From Planctomycetota bacterium (lineage in GTDB: Bacteria > Planctomycetota > Planctomycetia > Gemmatales > Gemmataceae), in NCBI GenBank assembly GCA_003671255.1, contig QWPF01000016.1, positions 1-40,862 on the forward strand: a stretch of 40,862 nucleotides of DNA, in the 5' to 3' direction. The notes below the pieces were generated by a model that saw nothing but the letters and a program-made list of their open reading frames with translations, was not told where the DNA came from and did no database searches. Every line of letters begins with the position of its first letter. Positions within the stretch are counted from its first letter, which is position 1. The position numbers were made by a program, and so were the translations under genes. Of the stretch, positions 34,220 to 40,862 are shown in pieces.

Positions 34220-35308
34220 ATGTCTACCACCAATATTTCGCTTGATATGATATCAACCCCTGCAAAGCCTGCATTGCTTTCTCTGCCCCCTGAAGGCCTT
34301 AAAGCTTGGATCCAGGAAAAGCAACAACCTGCACACCGCTTGGTGCAAATCAAGCAATGGTTGCTCTTAAAACGATGCATGTCTTTTTCCGACATGAGTG
34401 ATTTACCCAAATCGTTAAGAGATGACCTCGCTAATGCTTTTACATTGTATTCTGAAGAAATTGAAATTCATAAAATCGCAGAGGATGATACTCGAAAACT
34501 AATACTAAAGCTTCAGGATGGTAACCGGATTGAATGTGTGTTGATGAAAGAGGAGAGTCGCAGAACTGTTTGCGTAAGTACGCAGGTGGGTTGCGCCATG
34601 GGTTGTGTTTTTTGCGCCAGTGGAATTGATGGCGTGGTAAGGAATTTGAAGTCGTATGAAATCCTTGAGCAGATGATACTTGCCCGTAACTTATTGCCTG
34701 AAAGTGAAAGGCTTAGCCATGTGGTGATCATGGGAATGGGCGAACCAATGGCAAATCTCGACAACCTGCTCGAGGCCCTAGAAATAGCTTGTTCCCCAAA
34801 GGGACTTGGGTTGAGTGCTAGGCATATCACGATTTCCACGGTTGGGCTTCCAATAAAAATAAAACAATTGGCTGATACAGGAAAGCAGTATCATCTTGCG
34901 GTTTCTCTGCATGCACCAAACGACGAGATTCGATCGAAGATTGTGCCAACTAACGCTAAGATTGGTATTCATGAAGTTCTTGACGCTGCGGATTATTTTC
35001 AAGAAGTTACAGGCAGGCAGGTGACTTTCGAATACATTTTGTTGGGCGGTATCAATGATCAGGATGATCATGCGCACGAACTAGCTGCATTGCTTCGAAA
35101 AAGAAAAGCCCATGTGAACTTGATCCCGTTTAATCGTGTACAGGGGTTGCCTTTTGCGAAGCCGGAACAGGAAGCTGTGCATGAGTTTGTGAGAATATTA
35201 AAGGCATCGGGCCAAACGGTAACAGTACGAAAACGCAAGGGGGCCGACATCGATGCCGCTTGTGGCCAATTGCGAAGAGCGAGCGGGCAAAGATTAAAGA
35301 CTGATTAA
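34220..35308 (+). CDS. rlmN: 23S rRNA (adenine(2503)-C(2))-methyltransferase RlmN
   Basis: Radical SAM methyltransferase acting on A2503 of 23S rRNA and, in E. coli, A37 of some tRNAs. It has 362 residues. The [4Fe-4S] motif is Cys125, Cys129 and Cys132 in GCAMGCVFCASG. The methyl-accepting C-terminal Cys348 is in DIDAACGQLR, and Cys118 in RTVCVSTQVG is nearby. Signatures VVIMGMGEPMANLDN and SLHAPNDEIRSKIVP are typical. An Ala at the Cfr-distinguishing positions was not evaluated, but overall length and context favour RlmN. The ATG at 34220 has no clear ribosome-binding site. It stands divergent from gltA; the ECF sigma gene follows after 93 bases. Confidence 0.95.
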   Translation: MSTTNISLDMISTPAKPALLSLPPEGLKAWIQEKQQPAHRLVQIKQWLLLKRCMSFSDMSDLPKSLRDDLANAFTLYSEEIEIHKIAEDDTRKLILKLQDGNRIECVLMKEESRRTVCVSTQVGCAMGCVFCASGIDGVVRNLKSYEILEQMILARNLLPESERLSHVVIMGMGEPMANLDNLLEALEIACSPKGLGLSARHITISTVGLPIKIKQLADTGKQYHLAVSLHAPNDEIRSKIVPTNAKIGIHEVLDAADYFQEVTGRQVTFEYILLGGINDQDDHAHELAALLRKRKAHVNLIPFNRVQGLPFAKPEQEAVHEFVRILKASGQTVTVRKRKGADIDAACGQLRRASGQRLKTD

Positions 35309-35401
35309 AGTGGGAAATTACCTTTCAATCTTCATCGCGTTGAGTGTTACAATTTAAAAGATATTGAACTGTTTAAAAGCCTACAAGAATACCGGGAGAC
35401 C

Positions 35402-36052
35402 ATGTTGACAGCAATTGGTCAATCTAGCGCCCAATATGCTTTACGCGACCCAGACATCAGATTGATGCTGAGGGTGCGTGCGGATGAACCCGGGGCGTTT
35501 GAACAATTGGTGCTTTTGTTTCAACAAAGGCTTGTTGCCATTATGAAGCCTATGGTTGGTAGCAGGGAAGAAGCTGAAGATCTTGCGCAGGAAGCATTTC
35601 TTAGGGTCTACAAATCGCGTAAGAACTATCACCCGAAAGCGAAATTCAGTACCTGGCTTTTTACCATTGCCAACAATCTTGCATTGAACAGCATTCGTTC
35701 TAAAAAGCGGCGACCTCAAGTATCTTATCTTACATCAGAATCCGGCCAGCAGCAGCAGGTTGGAATTGATCAGCGCCTGCCTGAAAAGCAGAGTCAGCCC
35801 GAAATCCACCTTCATAATGTTGAACTTGCAGATGTAATCGCCAAGGCTTTGGATGGGTTGAATGAGCGCCAAAGAATGGCTGTTGTCTTGAATAAATACG
35901 AAGACATGAATTATGCAGATATTGCAGTGGTGATGGGTCTAACGGCAAAAGCGGTGAAATCGCTATTAAGCAGGGCAAGGGTTAATTTGCGTGAGGTATT
36001 AAAAAAGTACATTTACATGGATGGGGCAGTACCCGAGAAATACGAATCATAA
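35402..36052 (+). CDS. ECF RNA polymerase sigma factor
   Basis: Alternative sigma factor of 216 residues. Region 2 is at about 30-105 (FEQLVLLFQQRLVAIMKPM; EDLAQEAFLRVYKS; STWLFTIANNLALNSIRS), and region 4 at about 150-205 (LNERQRMAVVLNKYEDMNY; GLTAKAVKSLLSRARVNL). The regions are joined by a Gln-rich linker. Regions 1 and 3 are missing, as usual for extracytoplasmic-function factors. GGGAG precedes the ATG at good distance. The anti-sigma gene starts 19 bases downstream, an arrangement that points to membrane-controlled release. Trigger and target promoters are unknown. Confidence 0.94.
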   Translation: MLTAIGQSSAQYALRDPDIRLMLRVRADEPGAFEQLVLLFQQRLVAIMKPMVGSREEAEDLAQEAFLRVYKSRKNYHPKAKFSTWLFTIANNLALNSIRSKKRRPQVSYLTSESGQQQQVGIDQRLPEKQSQPEIHLHNVELADVIAKALDGLNERQRMAVVLNKYEDMNYADIAVVMGLTAKAVKSLLSRARVNLREVLKKYIYMDGAVPEKYES

Positions 36053-36071
36053 TAATAAGGGTTATAGAGAT

Positions 36072-36572
36072 ATGACTGAACCAGAAGAAGCGGATGATTC
36101 ACTGGAAAAAGAAGAGCTTTACTCTTCTTATCTGGATGGAGAGTTGACGGAAGAGGAGGCCCGTGAGTTTGAAGCCAAGCTTGCTTCAAGCCCTGAGGAA
36201 CGGGCTAATTTTCAAGCCATGAAGAAAACATGGGAGATGCTTGATTATCTACCCAAGCCTGATGTAACCATGGCGTTTACAGCAAAAACCATGGAAAAGA
36301 TGAGGGCGTTAAGTAATCCAACTATCGCAATAAAAGAGTATTCATACGGAGACAGAAGATTATTGGTTGCTGCAGTATTGCTGATTTTGTTTGTGGGTGG
36401 ATTTGGGATAGGTTCGTATTCATTGAGGAAAACTGTAAGCATTGAAGAAGAAATAATACGCAATTTCGGGCTTTATGAAAACAAGAAGATCTACGAACAA
36501 ATTGAGAACATCGAGTTTCTGAAAAAGTTGGATGCCCCGGATTTGTTTGGTCAAGATCCCTCTGGCTTGTGA
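36072..36572 (+). CDS. Membrane-anchored anti-sigma factor (no zinc motif)
   Basis: 166 residues from the ATG at 36072; the longer frame from 36021 overlaps the sigma gene and is rejected. The N-terminal 60 residues form the sigma-binding helices (LYSSYLDGELTEEEAREFEA), similar to anti-sigma domains but with no HxxxCxxC zinc signature. A single membrane span is at about 96-116 (LLVAAVLLILFVGGFGIG), leaving about 50 residues outside (EEEIIRNFGLYENKKIYEQ). It should hold the adjacent ECF factor at the membrane until a periplasmic signal is received. Its TGA overlaps the GTG of a longer reading of the next gene. Assignment rests on position and topology. Confidence 0.82.
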   Translation: MTEPEEADDSLEKEELYSSYLDGELTEEEAREFEAKLASSPEERANFQAMKKTWEMLDYLPKPDVTMAFTAKTMEKMRALSNPTIAIKEYSYGDRRLLVAAVLLILFVGGFGIGSYSLRKTVSIEEEIIRNFGLYENKKIYEQIENIEFLKKLDAPDLFGQDPSGL

Positions 36573-36583
36573 AAGGCTTAAAT

Positions 36584-37789
36584 ATGTATTTCATAAAACT
36601 ATCTGTGGTTTTGCTGGGCTTAGTTTGCTTAGTTGCTTTGGGGTATCCTGCGGGGATTTTGGCTGATGCCCGTGATGAACAGGAGCAAAAATACCAAAGC
36701 CTTCTAAAGAAATTAAAGGCTTCACCCGAGCATTACAATCAGTTGTTGAAGAATCACGAATCCTTTCAAGCGTTGCCTCAGGAAAAACAAAAGACGCTTA
36801 AAGACCTTGATAACGCAATCCATCAATTGATGAAGAGTTATGATTCTTTTCAGGCATCGGGGAAGGAGAAACAGGGCGCCCTTAAGAAATCAGAAGGAAG
36901 CGTAGCCAAGTCGGATGCCCAAGAAGCAGGAAGGTTGCTCGAGGTTTTTCAAAAGTTTGGGGAGTGGTATGAAGCTTTGAGTCAAACCGAAAAAGATAGG
37001 CTGGGAAAAGCAGCGCATCCAGATGGTCGTATTGCTGAGATTAGGGATATTATGACAAACCAATGGATGATGCGCCTTCCAAAAGTCGATTTGGACGGGT
37101 TGATGAAACTCGATGAAAAAGCCCGAAGTGTTCAGATCGTAAAGATGAAAAAAGAAGAGCAGATAAGAGTAGCGCAATCATTTGACAAGAAGAGGAAAGC
37201 GGGATTGTATTCAGAGGAAGCGCTAAAATTTATCACCCAAATCAAGCAGCAACTCAGCAGCGAACAATTGGAAAAAGTCAGTAAGTTGGAGGGTAAAAAA
37301 ACAGCATATACGAAAATAATCCTAGATCTTGCTGAAGATAACCCCCCATTGCCCTTGAATAAACTGGGTGCCAAGTATCTGGTGATGAAGGATCTTCCCA
37401 CCGAGGTTTCTGCACAGTTGAAAAGTCTTAAACAATTGGGTGTGTATAAGCAGATTGAAATAACTAAAATTGAAAAGAGATGGCCTGCGTTTGCCCGGGG
37501 TGTTACGGAGATAATAAGAAAAAGCGATCCATCGTTTAACTACGAGTTCGGTGCGTGTAAATTTAATGACTTGCCCGAAGATATTAGGACAGTTGTGGAG
37601 AACGAATTAATTCAACTGTTGCAGGACGATGAAAAAGTGAAACTTCAGGCGGTAGAAGGGAAATGGCCAGATTACCCTTTAATGATAAGGGATCTGGCCA
37701 GAGTGCATTTGGTGACAATACCGGGAATTTCAATTCCCCCGGAATTGTTGCAATTAAAACCGGGGAAAGGTCCGATGATACTCCGCTAA
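36584..37789 (+). CDS. Exported repetitive helical protein linked to the ECF sigma locus
   Basis: 401 residues from the ATG at 36584, preceded by AAAGG and starting a signal peptide (MYFIKLSVVLLGLVCLVALG, cleavage near ILADA). A GTG at 36569 overlapping the anti-sigma stop would add five residues. The mature part is helical and highly charged, with recurring units of the form LKKLKASPEHYNQLLKNH followed by LPQEKQKTLKDLDNAIHQL, repeated more loosely through the chain. I recall similar repeats in planctomycete proteins beside ECF sigma genes but could not search. It may be the sensor ligand or an effector for the sigma/anti-sigma pair; no enzyme motif is present. Function unknown. Confidence 0.78.
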   Translation: MYFIKLSVVLLGLVCLVALGYPAGILADARDEQEQKYQSLLKKLKASPEHYNQLLKNHESFQALPQEKQKTLKDLDNAIHQLMKSYDSFQASGKEKQGALKKSEGSVAKSDAQEAGRLLEVFQKFGEWYEALSQTEKDRLGKAAHPDGRIAEIRDIMTNQWMMRLPKVDLDGLMKLDEKARSVQIVKMKKEEQIRVAQSFDKKRKAGLYSEEALKFITQIKQQLSSEQLEKVSKLEGKKTAYTKIILDLAEDNPPLPLNKLGAKYLVMKDLPTEVSAQLKSLKQLGVYKQIEITKIEKRWPAFARGVTEIIRKSDPSFNYEFGACKFNDLPEDIRTVVENELIQLLQDDEKVKLQAVEGKWPDYPLMIRDLARVHLVTIPGISIPPELLQLKPGKGPMILR

Positions 37790-37792
37790 AAG

Positions 37793-38839
37793 TTAACCCT
37801 TGGCATTAAGCTTGATGGCAGAATTATCAGCGACATTAACCCAAACATGAACATGTGGGCTGCCTCTGAAATACCAGACAAAAGAAGGGCCTTCCAAACG
37901 CCAGTTATCCCAAACCCCATCTTTACCGATATCGCCCTGCTGATAGAAGCTAAGGTTGCAGGTATCTAAACCACCTTGTTTTGCCAAGCAAGCCATCGCT
38001 TCGTTTTGATCAGCCATTCTGAAAGGTTCGATCAAGCCGCTGAGAACACCCTGCAACTCTTTTTTCTGAGTCGAATCAAGCTTGTTGACCGCGATGCCAG
38101 AAAACTTACCTTCCTTGCCTTTGAATGCAACTGCAGCTTCAGGAGGAGTTTTTTCGACCAATGCGATTTTTCTTTGGTCTTCGCTTAGAAGTTGATAAAC
38201 CTTGTTGGCTTTCAAGGCTTGTGGCCAGAAGATATTGCCTTTGTGGTCAGCACCTTCGTTGAAAGTATCCGCTGCATGGCCGTAGAAAATAGGCCCACCG
38301 AACGCAACGCTGTCTTCAGAGTTACCATCAGCCCTGAGGGTCATATGCCTGCCGGTCATGACAAATTCGAATTTGCCCGAACCAGGTTTGCCGAAGATTG
38401 CGATGCTTTGGTCGGCACCCCATTCTTTACCACTGGTGTCATCTTTAAGTTGTTTGAGGAATTTGGAGTACCAATCAGGGTTGACGAGGCCTTTAAAAAT
38501 TTCGTGAATGAGGTCTTGTTGTTTTTTTGAATAATATTCGCTGCGAATATGGGGTTTGGTGATCTGCCAGTTGTTGGAGACGAAGGTTCGCAGCAATCCT
38601 CTGCTAGCATCTTTATGATCCCAATCAAAGCAGATTTCTTTTCTTTGTGCATCTGTAAGGGATTCGTATAAGCCCTTGACAGCAGTTTCATCTGCCTTGG
38701 AGTTATCAGGAGCGGCGTGGGCAAATTGGTTGCCTGTTGCGGAGGCAAGGCCGATAGCGGAAACACTCTTGATGAAGTTTCTGCGGTTAAGGGGATTAGA
38801 GTCTGAGTTGTTAGGATTTGAAAAAATCGGGTCACTCAT
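37793..38839 (-). CDS. DUF3500 family protein, Tat-exported
   Basis: 348 residues. The N-terminus has a twin-arginine signal (NRRNFIKSVSAIGLASATG, cleavage near FAHAAP), so it is exported folded, often a sign of a cofactor. The mature domain matches DUF3500: YESLTDAQRKEICFDWDHKDASRG, then GKPGSGKFEFVMTGRHMTLR and, near the end, GPSFVWYFRGSPHVHVWVNV with a His pair. His residues in GRHMT and SPHVHVW could bind a metal. No reaction is established for the family. It ends four bases from the convergent exported protein gene, and it lies downstream of the BFD-like gene (about 80-base gap) on the same strand. Confidence 0.9.
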   Translation of the reverse strand: MSDPIFSNPNNSDSNPLNRRNFIKSVSAIGLASATGNQFAHAAPDNSKADETAVKGLYESLTDAQRKEICFDWDHKDASRGLLRTFVSNNWQITKPHIRSEYYSKKQQDLIHEIFKGLVNPDWYSKFLKQLKDDTSGKEWGADQSIAIFGKPGSGKFEFVMTGRHMTLRADGNSEDSVAFGGPIFYGHAADTFNEGADHKGNIFWPQALKANKVYQLLSEDQRKIALVEKTPPEAAVAFKGKEGKFSGIAVNKLDSTQKKELQGVLSGLIEPFRMADQNEAMACLAKQGGLDTCNLSFYQQGDIGKDGVWDNWRLEGPSFVWYFRGSPHVHVWVNVADNSAIKLNAKG

Positions 38840-38920
38840 GAGAGTCTCCTGGTAAGGGTGGGAAGAGGCCTAGTTGGATGGTAACCCAAAGTAGGGAAGA
38901 TAACAAAGAACAATTTTGGT

Positions 38921-39211
38921 TCATGCAGGATTATTTGGGTTGGCGGGTGGTTTTCCTTTTCCAGCTTTGATGTAGGCTTCCCTACCTTTTGCATAATCAT
39001 CGGAATGTAAAATCTCCAGATTTGCAGAGCCACTTTCTAGGCATTGCGCATGAATTTGTTTAAGGAAGGGAACACACCACCCACAACCGGTACCCGCACC
39101 ACCGCACTCGGAAATCAGGCTGGGGACTCTGGGCTTTTCATGTCTGATGAAGCTCAAAATTTTCCTTTTACTTACATGGAAGCAATAGCAAACTTTAGCA
39201 TCGAGTTCCAT
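38921..39211 (-). CDS. BFD-like [2Fe-2S] protein
   Basis: 96 residues. The bacterioferritin-associated ferredoxin motif is complete: Cys8 and Cys10 (VCYCFHVS), then Cys43 and Cys46 (GTGCGWC), with the GxGCGxC loop; Cys36 is extra. The C-terminal 45 residues are an appendage rich in Lys, Gly, Pro and Asn. BFD reduces or releases iron from bacterioferritin; related domains serve as electron carriers inside larger enzymes. No bacterioferritin gene is in the window. GGAG precedes the ATG at 39211 at good spacing. It is upstream of the DUF3500 gene, which could receive electrons or metal; this is inference. Confidence 0.87.
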   Translation of the reverse strand: MELDAKVCYCFHVSKRKILSFIRHEKPRVPSLISECGGAGTGCGWCVPFLKQIHAQCLESGSANLEILHSDDYAKGREAYIKAGKGKPPANPNNPA

Positions 39212-39341
39212 TTGAAGGCTCCTTTCAAACTGTTTCTTCTGTGTAATTTAACATGAATGATGAAAATACTAAACAGGGGATTGTGCAAATGCTATTGCAG
39301 CCAAGTTAGAACTTGTTATTTGGGGAAGGGATTAAATGTGA

Positions 39342-40502
39342 ATGAATGTGATTATAAGCGGTGAAAATCAATCTTATTCGGGTATCTTAGTGAGAGATAA
39401 AAGCAAGAATTTGTTGAATCAAATTGCAATGGTGCTGATAAGCGCTGTTTTTTGCGTAACACCAGCCTTTTCTCAGCAGCCAATGCCGTTACAGCTATCG
39501 CCTTTACAGCAAGCGGTTCCGCCCCCGCCGCCACAGCCTCTTTTGGGCGCGCCTATTCCTGCGCCTAATTCCGTTCCATCCGCACCCGGTGCGCCTAGTG
39601 ATCTTGTTCGGTCACCATTAGACCCTATGAATGTAGATAGTTTGCCGCCAACACTTTTTCCTCAAACCCCTGTATTGGTGGATAATCTTACAAGAGACAA
39701 AAGCATTTATGGCTCGGTAAAAGATGACCCTGCAATATTTATTAATGTGGATTTTGGTGGGGTATTGCCCAAGCTTACCAATCAGCTTCAATCTACTGTT
39801 ACTTATCAGAACGGCCGTGTGGTAAATGTCAATCTTCCTTCTGCCCCATTGGATTGGGCTTTTCAGCCCCATTTGGAATTAGGTTATCGGCTTGCAGGAG
39901 AACAAGGAGGTTTTGCAGTATCATGGCGTGGATTTTCTTCATCGGGAAGTTCAAGCGAACCAATCAATAAAATTCCTGCAACAGTAAATACAGAAGTAAG
40001 TTTTAACATAGGCGATATTGATTATATTGCCCCGATGTTTCAACCTTTTAACAAGTTTGATGTGTTCTTTAGGATAGGTGCCCGGATAGGTGGAATCTAC
40101 TTTACAACGACTCAGGAAAACAACTTTGAAAACTTTTCGGAAACAAACTACATGTTTGGAGGGGGGCCGCATTTTGCGATTGAAACCCACAAGAGATTTG
40201 AAAAGATACCTGGGTTCTCGCATTTTGCTTCGGTTGATGGAACAGTACTTATAGGTCAAACAAGTCAGAACTTTTCGGCCACTCAAGGGCCATTTTCTGC
40301 AACCAGCAGTCAGTTTGTTATCCAATCCATTCCTGCAGTAACTTTTCAAACAGGCTTTAGCTACACCCCAATCCGGGCATCGAATACCAAGTTTTCTGTT
40401 GGTTATCAGCTTGAGCAATGGTGGAACATTGCCAATGTGAATGAATCCAAGGGTCAGTTAGGCGATAATGGTTTTTTTCTGCGAAGCCAGGTTGATTTCT
40501 AA
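39342..40502 (+). CDS. Outer-membrane beta-barrel protein
   Basis: 386 residues. A signal peptide with a long N-region ends near VTPAFSQQPM. A Pro/Gln-rich segment (about 46-100) precedes the barrel. From about residue 120 on, alternating amphipathic strands end in FLRSQVDF, with the terminal Phe typical of BAM-inserted barrels. The pattern LGYRLAGEQGGFAVSWRGF ... FFRIGARIGGIYF ... SVGYQLEQWW resembles the BBP7/Lpg1974-like porin-type families seen in planctomycetes. GGGGAAGGGA lies ten bases before the ATG at 39342; a later Met at residue 30 lacks a ribosome-binding site. Porin or structural role are both possible. Confidence 0.82.
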   Translation: MNVIISGENQSYSGILVRDKSKNLLNQIAMVLISAVFCVTPAFSQQPMPLQLSPLQQAVPPPPPQPLLGAPIPAPNSVPSAPGAPSDLVRSPLDPMNVDSLPPTLFPQTPVLVDNLTRDKSIYGSVKDDPAIFINVDFGGVLPKLTNQLQSTVTYQNGRVVNVNLPSAPLDWAFQPHLELGYRLAGEQGGFAVSWRGFSSSGSSSEPINKIPATVNTEVSFNIGDIDYIAPMFQPFNKFDVFFRIGARIGGIYFTTTQENNFENFSETNYMFGGGPHFAIETHKRFEKIPGFSHFASVDGTVLIGQTSQNFSATQGPFSATSSQFVIQSIPAVTFQTGFSYTPIRASNTKFSVGYQLEQWWNIANVNESKGQLGDNGFFLRSQVDF

Positions 40503-40586
40503 ATTCTGGTTTTAATGCTTGCGTTCAATTCCTATAGGCCTATTTTATCAATTATTGTTACCCCACCCGAATCTGCGGATTAAAAC

Positions 40587-40862
40587 ATGAAATATCGATT
40601 GCTTGGAAATACTGGCCTCAAAGTTAGTGAGCTTTGCTTGGGAACGATGACATTTGGCAAACAAGCCGATGAACGCACTTCGTTTGCAATCATTGACAAA
40701 GCTGTTAATGCAGGCGTTAATTTTATCGACACCGCAGATGTCTACCCGATTCCCCCCGATGAAAATACTTGGGGAGCAACCGAAGAAATCATAGGCAAAT
40801 GGCTTAAAGGCAAAAGGAATCAGTTTGTACTTGCCACTAAATGCAAGCAGCGAGTGGGCCTT
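40587..40862 (+). CDS. Aldo/keto reductase, N-terminal part (cut by window edge)
   Basis: About 92 residues are visible. The barrel start [19 protein letters not shown] and the catalytic region [12 protein letters not shown] (Asp and Tyr of the AKR tetrad) followed by the Lys in FVLATKCKQ identify an NADPH-dependent aldo/keto reductase. The His of the tetrad and the NADP-binding C-terminus are beyond the edge. The ATG at 40587 fits the family N-terminus but lacks a strong ribosome-binding site. Substrate cannot be told. It may have its own promoter, since 84 bases separate it from the barrel gene. Confidence 0.92.
   Translation, partial: MKYRLLGNTGLKVSELCLGTMTFGKQADERTSFAIIDKAVNAGVNFIDTADVYPIPPDENTWGATEEIIGKWLKGKRNQFVLATKCKQRVGL

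Noticed and set aside
1-40862. tRNA, rRNA, CRISPR, insertion sequence or prophage
   Set aside because: No cloverleaf-like sequence, regularly spaced repeats, transposase, integrase or phage structural gene was seen on either strand by eye.

Overview
The window reads as a chromosomal segment from a member of the Planctomycetota, probably near the Gemmatales. The basis is protein content, not a computed match. Planctomycete-type families include a very large exported protein with a beta-propeller, HEAT-like repeats and a C-terminal CxxCH haem motif; PQQ-like propeller and NIPSNAP proteins with signal peptides; retropepsin/PDZ proteins; a DUF3500 Tat substrate; an ECF sigma/anti-sigma pair followed by a repetitive exported protein; and a tiny lipoprotein. 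The outer-membrane barrel ending in Phe and the lipobox indicate a diderm envelope. The DNA looks AT-leaning throughout, and I see no insertion sequence, integrase, phage gene, CRISPR array, rRNA or tRNA.

Layout. 1-1293 (minus): HAD phosphatase and glyA, the latter cut by the window edge. 1598-8083 (plus): cysK, rpsA, a compact sigma-70 factor, a TPR protein and an exported protein of unknown role, with good terminators after cysK and rpsA. 8086-11925 (minus): a small unknown protein, an RluA-type pseudouridine synthase, a YgiQ-type radical SAM protein and a Nudix hydrolase. 12103-14153 (plus): a receiver-GAF-like protein whose stop overlaps the GTG start of a cytoplasmic subtilisin-like protease. 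14136-20242 (minus): rfbB, an SDR-type sugar epimerase/reductase, ugd, a membrane histidine kinase and an NtrC-type sigma-54 activator, tightly packed. 20458-21266 (plus): an HU-like protein and a small lipoprotein. 21304-28293 (minus): an apparent five-gene export operon (PQQ-like propeller, NIPSNAP, two retropepsin/PDZ paralogues, haem/propeller/HEAT protein). 28386-33982 (minus): housekeeping genes gltA, serS, uvrC and surE, then a DinB-fold protein and DUF2784. 34220-37789 (plus): rlmN, then ECF sigma, anti-sigma and exported protein. 37793-39211 (minus): DUF3500 protein and BFD-like [2Fe-2S] protein. 39342-40862 (plus): outer-membrane barrel and the start of an aldo/keto reductase.

Functional links. 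The most unusual stretch is 12103-20242. Two signalling modules meet tail to tail: a receiver/GAF protein translationally coupled to an intracellular serine protease, and a kinase/sigma-54 activator pair co-transcribed with nucleotide-sugar genes that could feed envelope polysaccharide synthesis. Other points of interest are a UvrC that ends before the usual helix-hairpin-helix domain, the tandem retropepsin/PDZ genes inside a redox-type export operon, and the sigma/anti-sigma/exported-repeat trio. All functions here are inferred from motifs read by eye; no database search was run.
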